A stretch of 64,000 nt of DNA, taken from positions 241,101 to 305,100 of the forward strand of contig MU277702.1 of assembly GCA_022385805.1 (NCBI GenBank). Direction: 5' to 3'. How positions within the stretch are numbered: position 1 is the first letter of the stretch; the number at the start of each line of letters is the position of its first letter. Under the pieces are notes generated by a model. The model saw only the letters and a list, made by a program, of their open reading frames with translations, did no database searches and was not told the DNA's origin. Position numbers and translations under genes: made by a program. Shown one piece after another: positions 10,254 through 20,438 of the stretch. The DNA comes from Pilatotrama ljubarskyi. Taxonomy: Eukaryota > Basidiomycota > Agaricomycetes > Polyporales > Polyporaceae.

Positions 10254-12168
10254 ATGCCTACTGCGACGACGACAACGACCTCGCCGGCCTCCGTCATCTC
10301 CCTCAAGGCCTCGCCTTCGCCCTCCTCGTCCTCCGCCGCGACAACCCTCCGCTCCCTCTATCCCCGCGCCGCTCGCGCATTCCTCCAGCGCGATGTCGCG
10401 CTCACCCATTCCCTTCTCACTTCTGCATTCTCGCTGCTAGGTCCTCCGGCATCCGTCGTCTCTGTGAACGACGCACTCGCATCCCAGAGGCGCAAATGGG
10501 ACATCCTCAGGATCACCTTCGAGACTACCCTCTATTCCTCCCCGCCGTCCGCGCAGGACCCGGACCACCTCCCGCCCGCTCTGCGTGCGAACCTCATGCT
10601 CTCTCCAGAGCCTCTCCTTGCGACCCTTCACAACCGCTCTTTGCAACTGTTCACCCCTGCCGACTCTCCGCAGAAACCGTCTTCGGCATTCTTGCCCTCC
10701 CAGATTCTCGTTACCTTGGTCTTGGCTAGCCTGAAGCTCGACTGTACGGATGTAGGACGCAGTATGATCGAGGACTGGCTCGCGAAGCACGGACAAGAAG
10801 AGATAGCTGACGACCCCAAAGGCCACGCCAAGGTCCTCGAGCTCTATTGTCTCCACGTCCTCCCGCGACTGCGTGACTGGGACTATGCGGAGGATTTTTT
10901 GACTTACGAGAGAGAGCTTCCTCCGGATGTCCGCCAGGTATGTGTGAGTTCCTGCTTATTTTAAGAAACGTTGGTGTGCGCATCTACCACTTCCGAGGCG
11001 CAGCACACTTAGCTCCCTCCAGTCGCCTCTCGACTGGACATAACAGTGAGCAGCTTTATGTTTCCTGGTGCTGTCTGGATGACAGTCCTATAGCATTCGG
11101 AGCATTCACGAGCATATTGTGGGTACAGGAGGGTGCCCGGTGAGCGCATGAATATTTGGCTTGGCGCTGCATTGCCCGCCACCGAGCGGTACGCTCTTTG
11201 GCCCCCGTTTCGCAATATGCATCCACCGCGCACCGCAGGCTTTCTGCATCTCTCCCAGCCTGCGATTCATACCGGTACTGACGCTTCCACAGCAGTACAT
11301 CGTGTCCTTGCGCCAACTGCGCACGGAAGCAGCCGCAAACGCTCACTTACAGTCCATCCTCCCCTCCGACACCGTTCCCACTTCCTCCTCCGCGACATCC
11401 TCCCGCGCCGCATCCCCTACACCCTCTGACTCCTCCGCGTCCTCGTCTTCTACACATACAGCGACGCCGAGCTCGCCACAGGTAACGGCGAACGGGCGCA
11501 TACGCCCGCTCACACCGTTCACGCCCTCGCAGTCGCCTACGCCAAAACCGCAGGACGAGCGCCAGCACGAGGGTCATCGCTCCTCGCACTCGACGTCATC
11601 GTCCTCGCAAAGCGTCGCGAGCGCCGCGACCTCGCGCACCGTCACCCAGCAGTCCGTCTCGCGCGCGCGCGCCAAGGGCAAGAAGCCTGCGCGTGGAACG
11701 CACCGCGCCGACGGCGGCGCCACGCCGCGCTCGCGCTCGCGATCCACAACGCCCGCTGCGGCGTTATCCGCGTCTGCCTCTGCGTCTAGCGCGTCGATCC
11801 CGACGTCCGTCATCCGGCGCGCGTCCTATACAGATCGCGTAGCGCCGGGCAACGCGAACGCGGGGCGCCCGCCGTCGACCATGGCGCTGCTGCGCGCGTC
11901 GGTGCGCACGCTCCTCCAGGGCGCAACGCGTACGCAGGTCCTCGCATACATGGTGCTCTTCGTCGTGCTGCCTTTGGTGTCGTTCGTGCTGCGAGTGCGT
12001 AGGCGGAGGATCACTGGGGCAGGAGGAGGAGCAGGCGGGACTGTGGATGCGGTGAGGAGAAGACTGAGAGGGGCGGGCGCCCAGGGCGGGATCGTAGGGA
12101 GGGTGTGGGACGAGGTCGCCCGGGCTGTGGTGGATACGGTGAAGATGGCGGGGCGGGGGCTGGTGTAG
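10254..12168 (+). CDS. Tail-anchored helical-repeat protein, possibly PEX26/PEX15-like
   Basis: Two exons, 10254..10937 and 11293..12168, give 519 aa; the 355-base intron is long for this genome. After a Ser/Thr-rich leader come amphipathic helices ('RAARAFLQRDVALTHSLL', 'RRKWDILRITFETTLY', 'LASLKLDCTDVGRSMIEDW', 'VLELYCLHVLPRL') that look like a TPR-type solenoid. A Ser/Pro/Arg-rich linker of about 200 residues follows, then one strong membrane segment ('VLAYMVLFVVLPLVSFVLR') flanked by RVRRRR and a basic C-terminal tail. Helical repeats plus a single C-terminal anchor with flanking basic residues resemble PEX26/PEX15, the peroxisomal anchor of the Pex1-Pex6 ATPase. That assignment is inference; sequence alone supports only a tail-anchored protein. 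Confidence 0.7.
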
Positions 12169-12639
12169 ATGGGTGGGGTAGTACGTAGGGCTTGCGGAGG
12201 GATTGGGGACTGGGCGATGGCTCATGTCGTGGGAGCCAGTACCGTAGGCTGTTTTGCATGTGTGCGGTCCCTCTGTTCGTCTTTGGATACATCTGCTCGT
12301 TCGTTCGGTGAAGGATGGTCACACTTTTGTACGCATCCGCTGTGCACTCTCTGTTCTAAAAGATATAAACAAGTGCTGTATGGCTCTTGCCCTCAAACGT
12401 GAGGTTTGTAGGACCTCAGACTTCTCAGTTGCGCTACATTCCTCCTGCACGGTCGCATCTACTCCCGCCTGGATACTCTCCAAGCCGTCGCCTCATGTAA
12501 CTGTCAATGGCCGTGCATGTCACAATCGCACGAGCCTATGTATGCATGTAAACGTAGCTGTCAAGTACACACCGTAGCATCTCTGCAAGATCAGTCACTA
12601 TCCGTTCAAAAGAGGGCCTAACAGGCCAGACGGATCCAC
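12169..12639. other. convergent intergenic region
   Basis: About 470 bases between two convergent genes, expected to hold both 3' UTRs. Nothing else seen. Confidence 0.5.
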
Positions 12640-14011
12640 TCAGACGCTCTTCTTGGCGTCTTCCTTCTTCACGAGGATCTCCACCTCCGGCTGGAGTCCC
12701 TCAAAGAACTCCTTGTTCGTGTACTTCGGGGACCATCCCAGCTCGCGCCGGGCGCGTTCCGCCTTGCAGCGCGAGTTGGAGAAGATCGCCCGCGCGAGCC
12801 ACTGCGTGCACCAGACCACATCAGCGCTGTCTTCACAGAGAGGACTGAGAAGGAACGTACATCAAACCCGAAGTACTTGGCGAGTTCGTCCTCAGCGTAA
12901 GGGACCAACTCGGCAGTCTTGATGCGGCCCATTTCGAACAGAATTTTGGCCAGGACCTGGAGCACCTCCGCGGTGCTCGCTTCGTCGTTCTCGGCAAAGA
13001 AGTATCCCTCGCGTCCGTGCGAGACCTTGTCGGGGCTGCTTAGAAGCGCATCCAGCAAGTTGATGAAGAGGTCGGCGGCTGTAGCAGTGCGAATGGTGGT
13101 GAGTTCGGCTGCGGCGAGCGTGCGTGGGATCACTGAAGAGAGCACTGACTGTCGTCAACGTGGACATTGCTCCAGCGCGAGACACCCTGTCCCAATACCC
13201 CTACGCTACCTCTCTGCAACGCAGCACGCACCCACAGCGGCGTCACGATGGTGTGCCGGTTGGCGATGCCAGTGTCAAAGATCGGGCCAGACGCAAGGCC
13301 GTACACGAGTCCGGGCATGATGATGTGCGAACGGACGTAGCCTTCCACGTCTGCAGCGACGACGAGCAGATCGACAGGGCGATGGAGTGCGGTAGGAGGG
13401 AGCGCCTCGATCTTGGCGACGTCGAGGTCCGAGTACACCGTCTCTGTGACGTACTCTCCGCTCGCATTGTCGAGGAGTTCGCCGGCGCCCGACTACAGCG
13501 ACAAAACCCGTCTGCAGTGAGGCAGATGTAGTTGCATGATATTACAAGATGAACTCACGGTGTGGATGAGGACAGGCACCTCTCCGGTCTTCTCGTGACG
13601 CTGTTTGAGACCCTTCAGGATCGCGTTAATCGCGTTGACGTCATCACTGTCTGCCTGTTGAGAAAACGATCGCATTAGGAGGACAACATATGGCTATAGC
13701 GATACTGAAATACCAAGTGAATGACGATGTGTGCACTCTCCGCAAGGCTCGAAAGTTTGTCGAGATCCTGGAGGGTTCCAACCACGGTCTTCACTCCGAA
13801 CTTGCTCGAAAGGATTTCGGCCTTCTCTGCATTGCGCACTAAGGCATTTATGTCGAACTTGTCCTTGTTAGGATGCTCCAAGAGCTTCTGTAAGATAGTG
13901 CCCCCAATGTAGCCTGGAGAGAACTGTCCGTAAGCAGAGTATCACACGACCGCGACGTAGGGATCACCAACCGGTTGCCCCAGTGATGAAAATAGTCAGT
14001 TTGTCCGACAT
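12640..14011 (-). CDS. NmrA/epimerase-like NAD(P)-binding protein, copy A
   Basis: Six exons. Exon 1 (14011..13972) encodes 'MSDKLTIFITGAT' and the dinucleotide motif TGATGYIGG is completed by exon 2, which starts at 13913. Further landmarks are 'ILKGLKQRHEKTGEVPVLIHT', 'YVTETVYSDLDVAKIEALPP', 'RPVDLLVVAADVEGYVRSHI', 'GSVGVLGQGVSRW', 'SPDKVSHGREGYFFAEN' and a C-terminus rich in 'KAERARRELGWSPKYT'. This is the atypical/extended SDR group annotated as NAD-dependent epimerase/dehydratase or NmrA-like. Substrate unknown; no YxxxK tetrad is obvious, so it may be a redox sensor or an unusual dehydrogenase. First of four tandem copies. A TATAAAAG box lies about 70 bases upstream. Confidence 0.85.
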
Positions 14012-14947
14012 GGCCGTGGTCGGCGGAGCACTTCGTTCGAGGACTCAAAGATGGCGACGTTTACCTCTATGTTCGTCCCTCTTTTATAGGTGTTATCGCA
14101 CCTCCTGCCAATGAGCGCCTGTGAATCTGAACGCTTACTGATGCATACTGCGCCGTTGTCCGTCCAGTCGGGGATTCAGGCAGGGCTAGCTGGCCGGTAT
14201 CTGCCAGACTCGCTGACAAATGTCCCTGTCGCCCGTGTGAGTGTGTGTCCGTGAGGATCGAAGGGCGCAGCATGATGAGCAGGGTCGGTGTGATATCCTT
14301 CGACGCAAATGCTCGAATTTGTCACCTACGCATCACTTGAGCAAGTCTTGGAATACTGTAGTGACGGGAACGTACGTTCTGGTGATCGTGAAGGTTGGCC
14401 CCGCGCGATGGTGCGGTATAGACACTTCTTGCCCTCTCTAGAGCTCGGCTCCAAAGTTCTTGCCTTGCGAGGCAGGCCTGTAACTACGAAGTGTCCGCAC
14501 CAGAAGTTCCGCTCTATCTCCTGTGGAACCCAGCACTGGAAGAGCTAGTACTTGATTGTTGAACAGTAGTGCACCCTACCTAAGATGAAGGTGCAGACGA
14601 ATCATTATCAGACAAACTTGGCGCCGAATTTTATTGTGCCGCGCATTAACGTATGTATGATATGACGTACCGTCTTACCATCTTCACTGATTCCATCTGC
14701 ATTATGATTCGCATGACCAAAACACATGGCACCTCCCGATAAGCCTTCATGACTCAGGCATGAGCGACCTCCGGCTTCAAGTTGTCACGTACGAGTCGCC
14801 GCCAATCTGTACCACAAGTGAGTAAGTCGACGTCAGTACCGTACATTGGCACAATGGACGCGTTCCATAGCTACTCAACACACGGCGACGTTCCCTCCGA
14901 TGTACTGTACCTTCTATGATCTGCTCACTCACGAACTGTGACGTATC
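14012..14947. other. intergenic between copies A and B
   Basis: About 940 bases. It contains the copy A TATA box at 14081..14088. No further gene, repeat or recognisable pseudogene of the family was found. Confidence 0.5.
14081..14088 (-). promoter_or_regulatory. TATA box of copy A
   Basis: TATAAAAG on the minus strand about 70 bases upstream of the ATG at 14011. Confidence 0.55.
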
Positions 14948-16306
14948 TCACGAGCTCTGAGTCTTCGCGTCCTCCTTCTGGGCGATGATCTCCACCTCTG
15001 GTTTGAGTGTCGAGAAGACGTCTTTTTGGGTATACTTGGGCGCCCATCCGAGCTCGAGCCGCGCCCGCTCCGCTTTGCAGCGGGAGTTCGTGAAGAGGAA
15101 GTTAGCAAGGTACTACGTCGATGACAATTTCAGCATGGACTGCTGATAGGCAGCAAGGAGCCCGGCGGAAGACACACCTCGCTTCCAAAGTATTTGGCAA
15201 GCTCCTCCCGGGCGTAAGGCACCAACCCCGAGGTCCTGATGCGTCCGAGAGCGACAAGCGCCTCTGCGATGCCTTCAAGGAGCTCGCGCATGCTGCAGTC
15301 TCCATTCTCGGCGATGTAGTACCCGAGGCGGCCATGCGAGACCTTCTCCGGAGTACGGAGGAGCGCATCTATCAAGCGGATGTACAGGTCCGCGGCTACA
15401 AGATCGGGTGCGCCTCAGCTTCCTGCCACGTCGAGCTCACAAGCGAAGCAGCACTGACTGTCGTTAATGTGGACATGTCCCCAGCGGGTGACGCCCTTGC
15501 CCATGACCCCGACGCTTCCCCGCTGCAGTGCAATGCGAACAAGTAGCGGGATGGCGATGCTGTGCGGGTTCGCAATGCCAGCATCGAAGAGCGGGCCGGA
15601 TGCGATTCCGTATATGAGCGACGGCATGATGATGTGGGAACGCACGTAGCCCTCCGTATCCGCCGCGACGACCAGGAGGTCAACAGGGCGGTGAGGCGCG
15701 TTATCCGGGAGCGCTTCGATCTTCGGGATGTCGAGATCAGAGTAGAACGTCTCGGAGACGTATTCTCCTCGCGCATCGTCAATGAATTCTCCGGTGCCGG
15801 ACTGCCCGTGGTATTAGTGTGTGAGGAGCAGTGGGTGAAAGGTGGCATGGCATAAGCTTACCGTGTGTATGAGGATCGGAAGGTCCCCTGTCTTCTCATG
15901 CCGCTTCTTGAGTCCGCTCAGGATCGCCTTGATCGCATCGGTATTATCACAGTCCGCCTGCGAGAGATAGTATCGCGTGAGCCGATGCACGAGCTATCCC
16001 AGAAAGAAGAGGCATACAGTTTGAATCACAATATGCGCATTCTCGGCGAGGGTCGAGAGCTTATCCAAGTCTTGGAGGGACCCAAGGACCGTCTTCACGC
16101 CGAACTTGGTCTCGAGCAGCTTGGCCTTCTCCGCATTGCGGACCAAGGCCACGATCTCGAAGCTGTCGTGGTTAGGGTGCTCCAAGAGCCTCCGCAAAAC
16201 GGAGCCGCCGATGTATCCTGTCATGGATGGTCAGCTACGGCTTGGATGAGAGAAACTACATACCTGTCGCCCCCGTGAGGAAAATGGTCAATTTGTTTGC
16301 AAACAT
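14948..16306 (-). CDS. NmrA/epimerase-like NAD(P)-binding protein, copy B
   Basis: Same architecture as copy A. The start 'MFANKLTIFLTGATG' is followed, after a short intron, by 'YIGGSVLRRLLEHPNHDSFEIVALVRNAEKAK' (read in two parts around 16200). 'GVKTVLGSLQDLDKLSTLAE', 'EGYVRSHIIMPSLIYGIASG', 'GSVGVMGKGVTRWGHVHIND' and 'TPEKVSHGRLGYYIAEN' follow, and the last exon carries 'KAERARLELGWAPKYT' and ends in KTQSS. The frame is intact through all six exons. Function beyond NAD(P) binding is not predictable. A TATATAAC box lies about 80 bases upstream. Confidence 0.85.
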
Positions 16307-16827
16307 ATCAGAGGACCGTCGCTGCGATCAGAACTCCGCTGATGATATAGTTTGGGTAGCTCCAGTCCTCGAAAGCGTCCTGTTATATACTGTCGTCGAT
16401 GATTCCGGCAGTCCTCTTCACGCTCTGCCTTACAAAGCAGACAGAACCACGTCGAACGCTTCGTATCGCCGTTTGACCGGGGAATCGGGAAATACGCGCC
16501 TGTGCGTCGGCGTACGGAGCTTGAAGCGAGGCGACTGTGCGTGCGATATACAGCTTGGAGAGCCAACGGCCAGTGCCACCGTGATACTACTGGGAGTAGA
16601 TTTCACGGTAGCGACGCACTCAAAAGTTATCAGCCCCGTCGATCGGCATGGGCTTGTCGTCCGGGCGAGAGTACAGGAACTTGTAAACGCGCGCCTTTGC
16701 CGGCATTCCCGTTACTTAGGGCTCGGAGGTCCCACTGCGGCCTACCCTGATTGCTCTACCCCTCTATACGCCTCTTCTATACGGCAACAACGTGCGCAGA
16801 TACGATTAGCTAGGACGAGCCCACATC
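16307..16827. other. intergenic between copies B and C
   Basis: About 520 bases with the copy B promoter (TATATAAC at 16382..16389). A plus-strand open frame across 16227..16865 is antisense to two gene ends and lacks similarity. Confidence 0.5.
16382..16389 (-). promoter_or_regulatory. TATA box of copy B
   Basis: TATATAAC on the minus strand about 80 bases upstream of the ATG at 16306. Confidence 0.5.
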
Positions 16828-18230
16828 TCAGGAGCTCTGCTTCGCATCCGAGTCCTCCTTCCTGACGAGAATCTCGATCTCGGGCTTGAGGCCAGCGAAG
16901 AGATCCGCGTTCGTGTACCTCGGCGTCCACCCGAGCTCGCGCTGCGCGCGCTCCGCCTTGCAGGGCGTGTTCGCGAACAAGAGACGGCCGATGAACTGCG
17001 CCCGCCCGCGGAATAACAGTCAGCCTCCCCAGTCCCCAGATAGCGGCACCCGCTGAGGTATATGGAGAGCCACCCACCTTGTTCCAGAATAGCTTGTCCA
17101 GTTCCTCTTCGGCGTACGGTACGAGCTCGGCGGTGCTGATGCTGCCCATGGCGAACAGGGTGTCCGCGATGATCCGGAGGACGTCCCGGACGGCGTAGTA
17201 GTCGCTCACGCCGAAGAAGTAGCCCTCGCGCCCGTGCGAGACCTTCTCCGGGGTGTGCAGGAGCGCGTCGAAGAGGAGTGCGTAGAGGTCCGCAGCTGTC
17301 GGGCCGCGAGTGCGTGAGCGCCACTTCGCAGCAAGATACGGAGGAAACGCCGTGCAGCTTACTCTCTTCGATGTGGATGTCGGCCCACTGGGAGACGCCC
17401 TGGCCCATGACTCCGACGCTGCCCCGCTGCAGAGCGGCCTTCACCAGCATGGGGACGAAGATCGTGTTCGGGTTCGAGATCCCGGCGTCGAACAGCGGAC
17501 CGGTAGCGATCCCGTATATGTTGGAGGGCAAGACGATGTGCGTACGCGCATAGCCTTCCGTGTCGGCGGCGATGACGAGGAGATCTACTTCGCGGTGGAA
17601 GGCGGTCGGAGGGAGGCTTTCTATCTTCGCGACGTCGAGGTCGGAGTACCAGTCCCTCGGGGGGTACTCCCCTCGCACGTCCTCCATGAACTCGCCAGTT
17701 CCAGACTGACGGAACGATGCCGGTGAGAAAGAGCACGATTGAGGGAGTTTATCGCGTACTCACAGTGTGGATGAGGTGGGGTACGTCTTGTGTCTTCTCA
17801 TGCCGGGCTTTCAGACCGCCCAGTATGGCCCTGATCGCGTCCACATTGTCGGACGAGTCCGCCTACAAGCGAGAACAAAAGTAAGACGAGGACGTACGAA
17901 CACCGTCATAGTCATACCGTATGTATGACGACATGTGCGTTCTCGGCGAGGCTCTTGAGTTTGTCGGAATCTTGGAGGGACCCGACGACGGTCCTCACTC
18001 CGAATTCCCTCACCAGGAGCTTCGCTTTCTCCACGTTACGGACCAACGCACTGATCTCGAAGTTCTCCCTGTGAGGGTGCTGCAGGAGCCGCTGCAGGAC
18101 AGCACCTCCGATGTATCCTGCGGCAGGTGAAGAGGCCTAGTATGAGCGTCATGGCGGCCCGGGAAGGGACAATCGAGGGTTCCATACCTGTCGCGCCAGT
18201 GATGAAGGTCGTGACTTCGTCCTTGGGCAT
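16828..18230 (-). CDS. NmrA/epimerase-like NAD(P)-binding protein, copy C
   Basis: Third tandem copy. Exon 1 encodes 'MPKDEVTTFITGAT' and the glycine motif continues in exon 2 ('GYIGGAVLQRLLQHP'). A long exon covers 'DWYSDLDVAKIESLPP', 'REVDLLVIAADTEGYARTHI', 'YGIATGPLFDAGISNP' and 'GSVGVMGQGVSQWADIHI'. Then come 'TPEKVSHGREGYFFGVS', 'GSISTAELVPYAEEELDK' and the last exon, with 'KAERAQRELGWTPRYT', ending 'DSDAKQSS'. Intron positions match the other copies. No lesion seen. It differs from A and B mainly in the 'PSNIYGIATG' loop and the C-terminus. Confidence 0.85.
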
Positions 18231-18733
18231 GTCAAGTGTCGCTTGTGCTATGTGGCTGTCCGTATATCGTGTGTGAATATGCGTGTTGCGGGTGTGCGTG
18301 CTCTGGGTACGAACAGGACATCAGAGCTGACGTCTCTTTTCTACCCAAGCCATCCTTCGTGTCTGACAAAGCAGAAACAGTGGGAAGAAGCGTAGGGATC
18401 ACCGGTCCATCGGCACACCGGATACTTGTGCGTTTGTTGCCTCAACAGGTCGTCGAAGTGCCACATTGAAGTGATAACCGCTTGGAGGAGTGGCGAGTCA
18501 TGGATTGTCAAGTTGCAAACTGACAGGTCGAGCCGGTGCGATTTGCTGCTTGGTCATATATTCCGAGGGCGCGAGCTGGTGCGAGGAGACTGTGCTCGGG
18601 CGAGCCAGCATTTTCGGACTCGGGATAGGAAAGTGAGGACGTAACACATCCATTCACCTCGTTATCGTACACTACACACTTACAACTTCATTCATGCGTT
18701 GCCCTATCCGTCCGCCGATGATATAACGCGCCA
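18231..18733. other. intergenic between copies C and D
   Basis: About 500 bases. No canonical TATA box is seen for copy C (a TAGAAAAG lies near 18338). Nothing else. Confidence 0.45.
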
Positions 18734-20030
18734 TTACGCCTTGCCCTGCTGCTGCTGCTTCTGGATCGCGATAACCTCGGGCTTGATGCTCTTGAGCATA
18801 TCTTCCGTCGTGTAGCGCGGCCTCCACCCGATCGAGCGCCCGCGATCCGCGCGGCAGCGCGAGTTCGTGCCGCTGTACCAGCCCATCTCCTCGCTCCCAA
18901 AGTACTTGACGAGCTCCTCGACCGTGAACGGGGTCGGCTCGGGGTTGTCGGAGATGCCGAGCTCGACGAGAGCGTCGCCGATGGCGCGGCTGATCTGGTA
19001 CCAGCTGTGCTCGCCGTTCTCGCCGAAGTAGAAGCCCTCCCAGCCGTGCCCGGTCTTGTCGGGGTTGCTCACGATCGAGTCGAAGAGGGTAATGTAGAGG
19101 TCGGCGACTGCGACAGGAGCTCTCGTGAGTATCGTCGATACCACTCGAGCGGTCACCAGAGGAATGCGTACCGTCGTGGATGTGGACGTCGGGCCAGAGA
19201 GCCTTACCGGGACCGACGACGCCGGCACGCTTGCGGTCGAGGGCGGCCTTGATGAGGTAGGGGATCTGGATGGAGTGCGGGTTCGAGACGCCGGCGTCGA
19301 AGAGGGCGCCCTGGGCGATGCCGTAGATGGTAGAGGGGAGGATGATGTGGGCGCGGACGTAGCCCTGGGCGTCGGCCTCCATGATGGCGAGGTCGACGTT
19401 GCGGTGGAATGCGGTGGGCGGGATGGACTTGATCTGGTCGACGTTGAGGTCGGAGTAGATAGTCTCGGTGGCGTACTCGCCGCGCGCGTCGTCGGTGAGG
19501 ACGCCGGTTCCCGACTGGCGAAGGAGATGTGTGAGTTTGATGGTGAGAGGCCCGGATGGGGGTCGGGACTTACGGTGTGGATGAGGATGGGCAGATCGCC
19601 GACTCTGGCATGCCGCTTCCTGAGGCCGCTCAAGATGGCTCTTGCAGCGGGCTCATCGTCAGCGTCCGCCTGCACGGTTTGGTCAGCAGTCTGCGTACGT
19701 CAAGACGGTAGGCTCGGAAGGGTACATACGCAGTGGAAGACGACATGGGCGTTCTCGGCGAGAGACTCGAGCTTGTCGAGGTCCTGGTGGGTGCCGACGA
19801 CAACGTTTACGCCGAACTTGGACTCGAGGATCTTTGCCTTGTCCGGGTTGCGGACGATGACGGAGATGTCGAATGTGTTCGCGCTGGGATGCTTGAGAAG
19901 GCGTTCGAGGACGGAGCCCCCGATGTAGCCTGTCGACTGCCGTTAGCAGCGGTGGGCGGTGACGTCAGCGCGCAGGACGCGTCTTACCGGTAGCGCCAGT
20001 GAGGAAGATGGGCGTCTTGACAAACGACAT
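18734..20030 (-). CDS. NmrA/epimerase-like NAD(P)-binding protein, copy D
   Basis: Fourth tandem copy and the most divergent. Start 'MSFVKTPIFLTGATG', then 'YIGGSVLERLLKHPSANTF', 'DNVVVGTHQDLDKLESLAE' and 'ADADDEPAARAILSGLRKRH'. A central exon carries 'YATETIYSDLNVDQIKSIPP', 'HRNVDLAIMEADAQGYVRAH' and 'IYGIAQGALFDAGVSNPHSI'. 'NPDKTGHGWEGFYFGENGEH' and 'DNPEPTPFTVEELVKYFGSE' follow. The C-terminus lacks the KAERxRxELGW block in its usual form (it reads 'RADRGRSIGWRPRYT') and ends with a glutamine tract, 'QKQQQQGKA'. It stands head-to-head with the WD40 gene across about 410 bases; a TATATGAG lies about 68 bases upstream. Confidence 0.85.
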
Positions 20031-20438
20031 GTTTTGCAGGATGTCAGAGGACTGCAAGCGATTCGGTAGGACAACTCCTGAAGCTGCGCGTGCTCATATA
20101 GTGTGGTCCAGGAGGATGTCTTTCCTTACCAAGCACTTCGCAGAGCTGTGTCATCGACGTCATCCTCTGCATCCTCTGCATTCGCGATCTTGCCCGAAGC
20201 TGCCCGACGCCTGCAATTCGTTCATCCTCTCCTCACGTTCTCCACACGATGCCGCCGCGACGCGTTCACGCACAAAGCGTCGCAAACGCGTCGATTGAGT
20301 CTATTTCCATACCACGAGGAGCACGCGATTCTCTAGACTCAAGGGTACGCGACTCGGCCGACTTCTGCTGCTCCTGCGTGCTTCGCCCTTCCCATCGCTC
20401 TCAATCGCATCCGACAACCACATAAGTACACCCTCATC
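20031..20438. other. divergent promoter region
   Basis: About 410 bases shared by copy D (minus) and the WD40 gene (plus). It contains the TATATGAG of copy D at about 20095..20102. Nothing else seen. Confidence 0.5.

Noticed and set aside
16227..16865. 212-codon plus-strand frame between copies B and C
   Set aside because: Overlaps gene ends on the other strand, low similarity to anything, no promoter signals.
19125..19928. 267-codon plus-strand open frame over copy D
   Set aside because: Mirror image of copy D coding sequence, Val/Asp/Gly-rich as expected for such a shadow.
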